From assembly GCA_014529385.2 (NCBI GenBank), contig CM043963.1, positions 67,197,912-67,261,911 on the forward strand: 64,000 bases of DNA. Direction: 5' to 3'. Positions 45,901 to 56,591 of the stretch are shown piece after piece; the first letter of the stretch is position 1, and the number at the start of each line of letters is the position of its first letter. This stretch comes from Adiantum capillus-veneris (lineage: Eukaryota > Streptophyta > Polypodiopsida > Polypodiales > Pteridaceae). The notes under the pieces are model-generated. The model was not told the origin of the DNA. It made no database searches and was given only the letters and a program-made list of their open reading frames with translations. The translations under genes were made by a program, and so were the position numbers.

Positions 45901-47165
45901 GATCCTTCTCACTCCAATGCAGGTAGTGTATAGTTTACCTCCACACGTAGTTCTCATTTATCAAGTGATGAGCTACAGCGATGGAAGCATTTTACCATCG
46001 ACAATGGGTACCTACTCCACAAGGGGAGAGTTTATGTACCGACAAACACAGACATTCGGCGCCAAATTCTTTTTGAATGTCATGATAGTCCAAGTGTAGG
46101 GCACCCGGGGATTAGAAAAACTTATTCCCTCGTACGACGACAATTTTACTGGCCAGGTCTACATGGCTTTGTTCAAGCTTATGTCTTGCATTGCCAAAAA
46201 TGTGAAGTTAACAAAGAAGAGCGCCTGAAAGAAGGAGGACTCTTACATCCTTTGGAAATTCCCAATGGAAAACGGGAAAGTATCTCTATGGATTTCATTG
46301 TAGGTTTACCAACCATTATACGAGGTCATGACTCAGTATGGGTGGTCATAGACAGGTTGACTAAACTATGTAAGTTTATTCTGACCAAATCAACGGTTAA
46401 GACACCGGAACTAGCAAAGTTATTTGTGGACAATCTATACAAATTATATGGGTTGCCAAGTAACATTGTTAGTGACCGGGATCCCAAGTTTAACATCCAT
46501 TTTTAGAGAGCTGTATTTAAACGATTGGGTACACAACTCAACCTCAGTACAGCTGATCATCCAGAAACGGATGGTCAAACGGAACGGGTTAACGAGGTGT
46601 TAGAGGATATGCTAAGAGCATACTCAGCAAAAAACAGTCAGACTGGGAAGAATACTTACCTATTGTTGAGTTTGCCTACAATAGTTCTAAGCATGTCACA
46701 ACAGGTTTTAGTCCTTTCATGATCATGTACGGGTTTGAACCTAGGTCAGCAGTTACGGTGGGGTTGGCAACCAAAAAACTCCAACAGGTTACGGATTTTC
46801 TCCAAGACCACATGGATATGCTGAAACTTGCTCGTTAGAATGTCCAGCAAGCACAGGATCGGTATAAGAAATATGCCGATGAGAAATGTCGACAAGGTAC
46901 CTTCGAAGAAGGGGAAGAAGTATATTTACGTGTGCCACAACATTCAGAAAGTTTGAAAACTAGACCGTCACCTAAAATATCTCCCTGATATTGTGGGCCT
47001 TTCAAAACACTCAAGCGAGTCGGTGATCGTGCCTACAAACTATTACTACCATCACATTCTCGCATTCATTCGTTGTTTCATGTAAGCCATCTACGGAAGG
47101 GGTTACATGGGGACGACAACGTCATTGACCAACAGGTTTTGGTTGATTACATTGAACCTTCTACC
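45901..47165 (+). pseudogene. B3 integrase
   Basis: Zinc module ECHDSPSVGHPGIRK and CQKCEVNK intact, SMDFIVGLPT (Asp), [10 protein letters not shown] (Asp), TAG at 46504-46506, [12 protein letters not shown] (Glu), frame break near 46640, and C-terminal PKISP..CGPFKTLKRVGD, HSLFHVSHLRKGL. Confidence 0.85.
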
Positions 47166-47356
47166 TTACCGCATGAACCTGAACGTGTTATGGATTATCA
47201 TGAGTTGCGTACACGACATCACGTACGTCAATGAGCCTTAATCAAGTGGAAAGACCGACCTCAAGAAGGTTCCGCTTGGGAAAACATTAGTGTTCTTAAG
47301 AAGAAGTTTCCCACTTTTGTTTTCGAGGACGAAAACTCTTCTTAAGGGTGGAGTAA
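47166..47356 (+). pseudogene. B3 chromodomain, tail and polypurine tract
   Basis: HEPERVMDYHELRTRHHV, a TGA at about 47232, then LIKWKDRPQEGSAWENISVLKKKFPTF. Purine tract AAGGGTGGAGTAA (one G to T) at 47344-47356. Confidence 0.85.
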
Positions 47357-47531
47357 TGTCAAGACAAGGGTCCTGTAACCTAAGAACTAGGATGGTCATG
47401 GAATACGGCCAAGGGTCGGGCCAGACAGTGTGGACAGGGGATCCGTCTAGGGCAAGGGGTATATTTCACAGGCCAAGGGTCTATATAGGGCATGGGTGGA
47501 GAGTAGTAGGTTAAGTCCCCATGCCCTTTCA
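47357..47531 (+). repeat. chimeric LTR (I/III), 3' of B3 and 5' of D2, 175 bp
   Basis: First ~100 bp match LTR type I (GACAGTGTGGACAGGGGATC), the rest matches type III (AGGCCAAGGGTCTATATAGGGC to CCCATGCCCTTTCA). The switch lies after CTAGGGCAAGGGG at about 47460. Confidence 0.87.
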
Positions 47532-50500
47532 CTGGTATCAGAGCTTAGGGGAGAGGAGCAATGGAAGGGGGAAAGGTCTCTCTCGGTTGCTCTCTCGATC
47601 TCAGCATGAGGCATGGCGTCCCTTTCTCTGGAGTTGGTTCTCTCTCTTGATCTCTCTCGAGCTGTCTCTGTCTCTCGGGTCAAGCCATCATGGAGTGGAG
47701 GAAGAATCCCGGATGTGGTGTCATGCAAAGCCATCATGGCATGGGCAGGAGTCCTTGGTAGCTAAGGACGGAAAGATGAAGCCGGTAGCATGGGCAACGG
47801 CCCCTAGGTTGGGGAGAGAGACATAATGGATCTCAAGCAAACGAGCTGAGAGTGGGCTGGTTGGGATCGCGGGAGGAAGAGAACACTTTTTCGACACAGG
47901 ACCAGGGCCTGTCAAGCAAGCCACACCCCATGGGTCTCACCTTCATCATCTTCGTTAGCGCTGTCTGCAGCAGAGCCATTGCTTTAGCTTGTTGATTTTC
48001 ACACGCGGCCGCTTGTAATCTCAAGCGCTGGCCACTGTCAATATGACCAAATTTCCTAGGGGTGCATGCACACCCCCAAAGCTTTGAAGATGGTCTCCAA
48101 CACCTAGGATACAAATCGGTGGCCTATTCAATGGTTTGTACGAGCATCTCCAGACCAGCATGTACAAGCAAACAACTTATTGTAGATTTTTGGGCTTCAT
48201 TTTTTACGGTTTTTAAACCCCATAATCTGCATGCAAGTGAAGCACTTCCGCACGGCCAACTTGTCAGGAAAGTCGGATGTGGGCATTGAGGAGATAGATT
48301 TTTCTCAACTACCAACCACTTTTGGGGTCTCAATCTCTCACACCGCGAAAAAAACCAAGACCACGGCAAATCAACCTAACTATGAGTCAACATGGTAGGA
48401 TCATGGCTCCAAAGAATCTTGCTAGGAGAAGATTGGCATGCAGCAGGTCTGTGTAGCTACAAGCATCCATATAAAATTCATGAGCAAGCGTGATATAATT
48501 ATGCAAGATCTCACTGCCCGCAATTGGTCAACAAGGTCGTAGGTATGAAACTTTCTTTACAACTTATTTGATTTTGAGTATATTTTGTAGAACCATTCTA
48601 CAAATTTGCAGAAGATAGTACGATTTTTGACTCTTCCTTATGATAGAAGGGGAGCTAGTTTCCAGGTATATTTGTCACAGATAAATATCAGGCTGTTCAA
48701 GCAGGACCTGTGGGATACTAGTACAGGCAAGAATCAATGCAGCATGGCATGCATTAAACAAATGATGCAAATGATAAGTATTTGTTGAATGTCTGTGTTT
48801 ACTATGATGCTACTGGCATACATTTTTGACATAGCAATTAGACTCACACATGGCTTGAGTCTCTATCGCCTTGACTTGAAGCACAACTCGTCAGCAGTTC
48901 AAGGTTGAAACAAGTGTGAACCTTGATTCCAATTCGTTCGATTCTTACAAAGGCCATTTCATCGGTAGGCGTACTTCATAAGGTACGCAATTGGTATTTA
49001 TTTATAGCACATATAAATTTGTTTTTCCAGCAGATCTACAAGTAGACAAGGTCAATTTTTTGTCCATAAATGACAAGGTCGTTTCCCTTTGCTATGACAT
49101 TTGTCGCCAATAGCATTTGTTGGCAATGAGGCCAGACAAAGTTCCACGAAGCAAGGCTTCAATTTCTACATCTTGCATTGAAACTAGTCACGTTTGGCAT
49201 ATGCTATGAGAATACACAATGGGGAAGGAATAGGCAAGCTGTTTGCAGGTGGATTCAATTTTGCAGGTTATGGCCTTATGTACCAGACGGGTGTATAAGA
49301 CATACGAGGGCGTCTATGCAAATATGGCTATGGGCTGTTTTGGAATGAGTTTTCCTCCCCACTTTCATGACAACTCGTTGCAACAACAACGTCCAGGTTA
49401 GCCAAGTTTAAGTTTTTCTTGGTTTTCCCTGTTTACACTTTACTTGGCAATTACTGTCATTGTGCAAAGCAAAGTGCTTTGGTAATTTTATATGCAGCAA
49501 GGCTTCGGGGAACTAGCAAAATAGGGAATACCAACTCACCAAATCCCTACCAATCTAAACTGTGCAAGGCACTTATGGTTTTGGTTCTCACGGTTGAGGA
49601 CATCACTCTCCATCAGGGCTTACCAGACCGGATGCAAGGCATGCTACTGAGGTGGATTCAATTCTACCACCTGGTGAATTACGCTTCCGCTATCACACTT
49701 GCAACTTTTTCACGGACAGACTAAAAAAGGGATTCTTTACAACAACACTAAACAGAACCTAAACTTTTGACTTATTTCACAGGCAAAGTGCCATATTAAG
49801 TCATTTTTGTAAAATCACGACCACATACATGGTAAGTGGGGCAAGCTGTGGCTTGTGTTTTCTCTTTCCTCTCTCAATGACAGCATTATACAGGCAGATT
49901 GTTGCATGCTTATAGGAGAAGTTGCCAGTCAGGCATAAGATGTCTAAGAGCACACAATCTGGGCACACACACACACTAGATATTTAAGGAAACTTCCTCA
50001 GCGAGCATGCTCTTCTTTTCGTTCTCTATCTCTCTCTCTAAGAAAAAAATGAAACTCTTCTAGGAAGCTTTTGATACATGTTTTGCTCGTGAGTCAGCTT
50101 GAGCCAAGGTGCTCTAACTCATAGCTAGCACATGGCTAAGATGCTACTCAAATTAGTCTTCATCGATTCGTCGATTGAACACTATTTTGCATAAGGGCTA
50201 TGAGCCAAAGATGCTAAGAGCCGTTGTCAGGCCAAGGGTAAGACCCAACTATTGGCATTCTCTGGATGATTGTTTTCAAAATCTACCCAAGGAAGTACAC
50301 ATCGATGTTAATGGACAAGCAAGAGTCTTGTCTCATTACGGATGTTTAGGGTGTCATTTTGGCACTATATGTTTTCAGTGCGACATTCAAGTTGAGTTTT
50401 TGATAATCTTCAATTCACAACAGCTGATCTCTACAAGAAAGTATAGATACAGTAATCAGTTATGACAGCATGGCTGTCCAAAAGAGCTCGGTAGTTCACT

Positions 50501-51227
50501 TGTGTGGGTCTCCTGCTCTCTCTATAGCACTACGGAGTGTCTATGAACATACTGTTTTGGGGTAAGACTTTGGGATCACACGAGGAAGAGAACACTTTTC
50601 ATGTTGATTCTAATCATTCTGTACACGGTTGACTATGTTGGTTACCGTTATTTGCTAGTTGAGCAGTTTCTACAAAGAGTCTTACCAAGAGGTTTGACTA
50701 CGTAGATTCTAATCCAAGGGCTTGGATTGCAAAGGCAACACCCAGGGTTCCCTGTGCAATGCTGTTTGTTTTTTCAAGTAGGGGACGTGCTCCTCTTGAA
50801 TACGGGTAAGTGAACATTACGTTCAAATCTCGAGGTACGCATCTATTAACTTGGTGTTATTCCATTTTTAGTACGCTTTGCTTGGTTTTTCAAGACGTAT
50901 AAGTATGCTTGAATGTTATAGAGACATGCCAACGGCATGTTAACACAAAGTATTTTGGGCCAAGTGTCCAATCTATCTTTCTGCCTTGAATGAATGAGGG
51001 TCCCTCTCACTCTTGTCGCAGAGTGTTTAGAATTATCTCCACACACAAGTACATCTTGTACTTGCAGGATGTTCTTTTTTCAACCATCCTTAGTTGAGAC
51101 ATATTCCACATGTGGCGAATATAAGTCTCTAGGACTGACACTGGCGCCCACTTTTTCAAATGTGTCACGACAAAGTCCCTAGGTGCTGGTCACATCTGTT
51201 TTCTAGACCATTTTCAGCACAACGTAT
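47532..51227 (+). mobile_element. element D2: LARD-like interior, left part
   Basis: Same order as D1 and D3. Retains the ~790-bp segment missing from D1 (about 50155-50945). Open stretches 49419-49724 and 50175-50465 have partly matching counterparts in D3 but are broken in D1. Splice-like strings flank some blocks (TTTTTCCAG before 49032, CCAGGTTAG at 49394). Cut at 51227 by an insertion and resumed at 53895. Confidence 0.78.
47533..47544 (+). promoter_or_regulatory. D2 primer binding site (initiator tRNA-Met)
   Basis: TGGTATCAGAGC, exact consensus. Confidence 0.92.
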
Positions 51228-51398
51228 TGAGGCGGTCCAGGGCGGGCAACAAAAACAGTGGCCTCTAAGCACCCTTCTAGGCTCCCGTGCTGCTCAATTG
51301 GGTTGGGGTTGGAAAAAACAGCAAACACACACACAAACCCGCAACCTAACCCTACACAAATTTAGGGCACCACCCAGTTTTGGATGCGAACTAGGACG

Positions 51399-51400
<2 letters not shown>

Positions 51401-51485
<85 letters not shown>
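51401..51485. repeat. (GA)n microsatellite, 85 bp
   Basis: Uninterrupted GA run inside the insertion. Confidence 0.97.
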
Positions 51486-51487
<2 letters not shown>

Positions 51488-53506
51488 CGGGCTGCTTTGA
51501 AATCTATCGGCAGTGATCAAGCAAACACAATTATATATGTGAGAAAGAGAGAGAAGGGGGGGGGGGTGCTTGTTGCATTAATACCTTCTTACAAATCTGT
51601 CATGACCAATCAAAGTGAGATTAGTACTTGTTCAACATAGCTTGAGTAAACTACACCACAACACATCACAAGAAAAGCCACCCCAAGCACTGTCTTAAGG
51701 CCAACAGAGTCCTCTCCACCCTGTCGCCCTCTTACAGTATGTGGGATTTATGGCTAAATTGATGACAACACCCAGAGACAAGCTATCAAGAACTTAAAAA
51801 AAGCACCAAGACACTTACACATCATTGTTGTCCATTACTTCATGTTGGAAGAGAGACAAAGTATCCAAGCTTAGTCCAAATCCACCCTCCTTAATTCAGT
51901 AAATGGTGGCTTACACTAGTAGGAGAAATGATAGATTTCTTACTCTCAATTGAATGATCACTCTTTCTCTTACAATGGCATATAGTTCCCTTGCTAATCA
52001 CCCCTAATACAACCCATGCATATGCATAAGACAATGAGCTTCCACTCAAGAACTCCTTCTAGAGAGGTTGAGCTTGGCTTCTCAAGCTATAGCATAGTGC
52101 TCTTGCTTATGGCTCCCCCCCTTTTGTGCTAGCTACACCCTCCTTTTATAGCAATTTTGAGGGCTAGGGTTACTCCTCTAACCATGGTTGGGTTAGATTT
52201 TCAGCACTTATCTAATTTCTTTTGCTTGGAATTATCAAGAACTTGGTGTGGATAGATGAAGAAAAGAGAGAGGAGAGAAGTGGAGGTGATAGGACTTTTC
52301 ATAGTAGGTTAGTGTTAGTAAATTAGTAGAGTTAGTATTTTTATTGATTTACAAATGGATTTAGATATTTACAATGGGAGTATCCAAGTAGGATACAAAT
52401 AATGAAGAAAAAACTCTTAATAGGTAAGAAAATATGGATTTCTTACAATGTTGATGCTCCAAGTGTCTTGAGTAGGGTCAATTTTGAAGCTTGTTGACGA
52501 TCCACTAGCTTTGATGGTTCATTTTTTCTCCACTCTTGACCTTCCTTGGGAGCCAAGGTTAGTTAACATGAGTAATCAATCACCATGATGCTCTCTTTCA
52601 AGAGAAGAGACTGAATTTTGTGGTTTTTTGATATATATGGGTAATATGGATGAGGAAAAATGAGACTAGGTGGTCAATTTTGGAATGGAATTGTGTGTAG
52701 GAGACATGATTTCACCATGGTTTCTCTTATTCTTCAAGGTTGAGAAGAAGGTGAGTAGGGTGCAGAGAGGAGTGGTGAGAGAGGTGGGGATGATGAGTGG
52801 AGAAGTGTGTGTAAAAGAGGAAAATGATAAAGTGGAAGAAAGAGTGTGGCTGCATAGCATGGACAAACTGGGGTCCACCAATAAAATCATAGGTCATAGC
52901 TCGTAGCTTCAAAAAATATGAAAAAATTTATGGTAAAAGTTCATCCCACGAGCTACAACTTTTGTTTGTATCACCTTTTCAAATTCGGAGAGCATGTGAT
53001 CTTTAAAATTCAGCAAAACCGACTGTTTTTTTCCACTGCACAAAGTCCTTGTGAGGTCCTTCTTTGGATGATTCTTTTGAATACCTCCAAGAGTGAGCCC
53101 CCCATGGTGCATGCATGCATGCCACATACCCTTGACCTTATTTGGTAGGTCTATAATTGAAGATATTGTTGAGATCATGATATAAGTGAATAGTACAACT
53201 AAGAAAATCAAATATTGAGGGGTCTAAAAAAAAATATGTACATGTCAAATATAAATAATATAGGTGGAAAAAATATAATGGGGTCAAAATAAATCTCTCT
53301 CATGATAAGTCTACCATAAAAAGATGAATATTTTTGGTGGTCTAATTTATGAGAGTAATAGAGAATAGATGTAGGAAGGAAAAAATCACAATAGTGAAAA
53401 AATATACACATAAATAGAACTAGTTTTTTTGGATTTTTGCTGGGATGGAGTTACACCAAAAATAAGAGAATCTTGCATGAAATTATTTTTATATGGAATA
53501 AAGATT

Positions 53507-53588
53507 ATGCAAAATGATAAGAAAAAATATGGTAATGGTGAGTCAATATGCAAAATGATAAGAAAAAATATGGTAATGGTGAGTCAAT
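53507..53588. repeat. 41-bp tandem duplication
   Basis: Two perfect copies of a unit starting ATGCAAAATGATAAG and ending GTGAGTCAAT, at 53507-53547 and 53548-53588. Confidence 0.95.
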
Positions 53589-53894
53589 GTACATAGCATA
53601 AATAACACACCGTAGGTAGAAATATTTAAATAAATACCAAAATAATTATAAAAAATACTTTTATTTAGGCCCTATATACAATGAAATATTTGCACACAAA
53701 TGGGCCATAATAAACTTATAATTCTTTATTTTTTTGGCTCAACTAGCACAGTGACTAGCTAACTGAGGGTTTTTAAGAAGATATGGGAAAAGTCCCCTAA
53801 CTCACACACACCTATATACAGTGAAAGGGTGAGGGTAACCACAGTGTTTGAGTGATTTGATAGGGTGAGGCAACTCGCTATGGAAATTACAGAG

Positions 53895-54364
53895 ATGAAA
53901 AAGTTTCATTGTCTGTACCTAGAAGTGATCAATGTTTCACCTTCTCTTGTGATTCAGACGTTTCAGCAAGGCTTGCAAACGATTGCAACTGAAAGTATTT
54001 AGTTTCTTTTCAGAACTATTTAAATTCCTTTTTAATGTGTGCTAGGCACATCACATTTTCCATAATTACTGGCAAGGATCACCATCGATATAGAGGTTCG
54101 GATCTGGTTTTTGCTAACTGCATGCACACTAGGTGTTATGGGCCCTAGTGTTTAGCAAAGGATGACGACATGTATATTCCTCAGGTTGTTGGTTATGAAG
54201 CATTTTGCACTCTATGTGCACTATCTCTATGAGATTACTTTTGGGTCTACTAATCACCAATAGAGGTTATGGCTCGGTTTGGGTGTTTGTGGATTTTTCA
54301 AGTTAACCATGATGGTTATTTCGGACATTAATGCTGATTCCTCAACAATGTTATACACTATTTA
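53895..54364 (+). mobile_element. element D2, right part
   Basis: ATGAAAAAGTTTCATTG onward matches D1 (39436) and D3 (60479) for about 470 bp, then passes directly into B-family sequence at about 54365. Confidence 0.8.
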
Positions 54365-54408
54365 CAGAATTATAGATCGTTAAAAACTATGATCACATTG
54401 TTGTACCT

Positions 54409-54990
54409 ATGGTGGACCAACTTAAAGGCAAAGGTAAATCTTTTCGGTGGGGTTCCGATCAACAACATAGTTTTGAAACACTCAAAGACGCATTAGCTAC
54501 AGCTCCTATACTGGCTATTGTAGATCCTTTGAAACCATTAGTTTTGGAAACGGATGCCAGTGATCATGCTATTGGAGCAGTCTTGTTACAAGACAGACGG
54601 CCGATTGCATTTGAAAGTACGAAGCTGGATGCAGCTCAGCAAAATTATTCTTCTTACGAACACGAACTCTATGCAATAGTGTCTGCCTTAAAGACATGGC
54701 GGCACTATCTGTATGGTGCTCAGTTTGAGATTGTGTTTGACCATGAAAGCATCAAATGGTTTACACAAAAAAAAGATTTAAAGGGTCGAAAAGCGAAGTG
54801 GGCCGAGATCCTTCAGGAATATGACGCCAAATTAAGGTATCGCAAAGGCCGATACAATGTAGTGGAAGACGCTCTCACTCGAATGCCAGAGATCAATTCG
54901 CTCTTGTTCACGGAACTTCGTAATGAATTTCTAGATTCTCTCAAGGGCAAATATGAGCATGATGAAACATATTCCAAAGTGTACAATTAA
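54409..54990 (+). pseudogene. B4 RNase H
   Basis: Uninterrupted frame of 193 codons: LETDASDHAIGAVLLQDRRPIAF (Asp), YEHELYAIVSAL (Glu), FEIVFDHESIKWF (Asp), NVVEDALTRMP (Asp). The best preserved RNase H of the family in this window. It ends early because a deletion between two AGTGT strings (54976-54980) shifts the frame into TAA. Confidence 0.87.
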
Positions 54991-56210
54991 CCTCTACCTA
55001 GTTCTTCTTTATCAAGTGATGAACTACAGCGATGGAAGCATTTTACCATCGACAATGGGTACCTACTTCACAAGGGGAGAGTTTGTGTCCCGACGAACAC
55101 AGACATTCGGCGCAAAATTCTTTATGAATGTCATGATAGTCCAAGTGCAGGGCACCCGAGGATTAGAAAAACTTATTCTCTCATACGACGACAGTTTTAC
55201 TGGCCAGGTCTACATGGCTTTGTTCAAGCTTATGTCTTATATTGCCAAAAATTTCAAGTTAACAAAGTAGAGCGCGTGAAAGCAAGAGGACTCTTAGATC
55301 CTTTGGAAATTCCCAATGGAAAATGGGAAAGTATCTCTATGGATTTCATTGTAGGTTTACCAACCATTATACGAGGTCATGACTCAGTCTGGGTGGTCGT
55401 AGACAGGTTGACTAAACTATGTAAGTTTATTCCGACCAAATAAACGGTTAAGACACCGGAACTAGCAAAGTTATTTGTGGACAATCTATACAAATTGTAT
55501 GGGTTGCCAAGTAACATTGTTAGTGACCGGGATCCCAAGTTTAAGAGCCATTTTTAGAGAGCTGTATTTAAACGATTGGGTACACAACTCAACCTTAGTA
55601 CAACTGATCATCCAGAAACGAATGGTCAAATGAAACGGGTTAACGAGGTGCTAGAGGATATGCTAAGAGCATATGTCAGCAAAAAACAGTCAGACAAGGA
55701 AGAATACTTACCTATTCTTGAGTTTTTCCTACAACAGTTCTAAGCATGTCACAACAGGTTTTAGTCCTTTCATGATCATGTACGGGTTTCAACCTAGGTC
55801 ACCAGTTACGGTGGGGTTGGAAACCGAAAAACTCAAAGAGGTTAAGGATTTTCTCCAAGACCACATGGATATGCTGAAACTTGATCGTCAGAATGTCCGG
55901 CAAGCACACGATCGGTATAAGAAATACGCTGATGAGAAACGTCGCAAGTTACCTTCGAAGAAGGGAAATAAGTATTTTTATGTGTGCCAGAACATTCAGA
56001 AAGTCCGAAAACTGGATGGACACCTAAATTATCTCCCCGATATTTTGGGCCTTTCAAAATACTCAAGCGAGTCGGCGATCGTGCCTACAAACTATTACTA
56101 CTATCACATTCTCGCATTCATCCGGTGTTTCATGTAAGCCGTCTACGGAAGCGGTTACATTGGGACGACAACGTCATTGACCAACAGGTTTTGGTTGATT
56201 ACATTGAACC
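54991..56210 (+). pseudogene. B4 integrase
   Basis: DELQRWKHFTIDNGYLLHKGR, zinc module with the last Cys changed to Phe (YCQKFQ), SMDFIVGLPT (Asp), [10 protein letters not shown] (Asp), stops at 55441 and 55555 regions. The Glu region reads TNGQMKRVNEV, so the catalytic Glu is Lys. The C-terminal part PKLSPRYFGPFKILKRVGD is in the 55984-56268 frame. Confidence 0.85.
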
Positions 56211-56412
56211 TCGTACCTTACCGCATGAACCTAAACATGTTATGGATTATCATGAGTTGCGTACATGACATCACGTACGTCAACAAGACTTAATCAAGTG
56301 GAAAGACCGACCTGAAGAAGATTCCACTTGGGAAAACATTAGTGTTCTTAAGAAGAAGTTTCCCACTTTTGTTTTCGAGGACGAAAACTCTTCTTAAGGG
56401 GGGGGGGGGTAA
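56211..56412 (+). pseudogene. B4 chromodomain, tail and polypurine tract
   Basis: HEPKHVMDYHELRT, TGA at 56266-56268, then LIKWKDRPEEDSTWENISVLKKKFPTF. Extended G run in the purine tract at 56398-56409. Confidence 0.85.
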
Positions 56413-56591
56413 TGTTAGGAAAAGGGTCATGTGACCTAAGAACTAGGATGGTCATGGACTACGGCCAAGGGTCGGGCCAGACAGCATGGACAGGGGATCC
56501 GTCTAGGGAAAGGGGTATATTTAGCAGGCCAAGGGTCTATATAGGGCATGGCTAGGTGGAGATTAACAGGTTCAGTCCCCATGCTCTTTGA
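56413..56591 (+). repeat. chimeric LTR (I/III), 3' of B4 and 5' of D3, 179 bp
   Basis: TGTTAGGAAAAGGGTCAT (type I) switching after GTCTAGGGAAAGGGG to AGCAGGCCAAGGGTCTATAT (type III). Ends CTCTTTGA, a decayed form of CCTTTCA. Confidence 0.86.

Larger units (their letters stand above)
41582..47531 (+). mobile_element. element B3: most complete chromovirus copy
   Basis: 5.95 kb: LTR 41582-41750, leader, gag, PR, RT, RNase H, IN, chromodomain, polypurine tract, LTR 47357-47531. The primer site is missing: after the LTR the sequence runs CTAGTTAGGAAGGAAG where B1 has CTGGTATCAGAGC and about 20 more bases. Stops in all genes. The LTRs are of different types (I at the left, chimeric at the right), so they do not date the insertion. 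Confidence 0.9.
51228..53894 (-). mobile_element. unassigned 2.67-kb insertion in D2, probably a solo LTR
   Basis: Starts TGAGGCGGTCC and could end ...ATTACA at 53891. Its first 170 bp follow the layout of the A1 LTR: a GGCCTCTAA block, GGCACCACC, CTAGGACGC and then a GA tract (51401-51485). A TATA-like sequence on the minus strand (GCTATAAAAGGAGGG, about 52135-52150) supports minus orientation, like A1. No internal genes, no clear target duplication; about 150 bp of D is missing at the site. I infer a relative of A, with low certainty on the boundaries. Confidence 0.45.
54365..56412 (+). mobile_element. element B4: 5'-truncated chromovirus 3' half
   Basis: Starts at the RT-RNase H border (CAGAATTATAGATC) with no LTR, gag, PR or RT palm. 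RNase H, integrase, chromodomain, polypurine tract and a chimeric LTR follow. Confidence 0.87.

Noticed and set aside
52666-53211. Frames in the D2 insertion (MVNFGMELCVGD, MIFLVVLFTYIM)
   Set aside because: No domain, both strands equally open, and located in an LTR-like segment.
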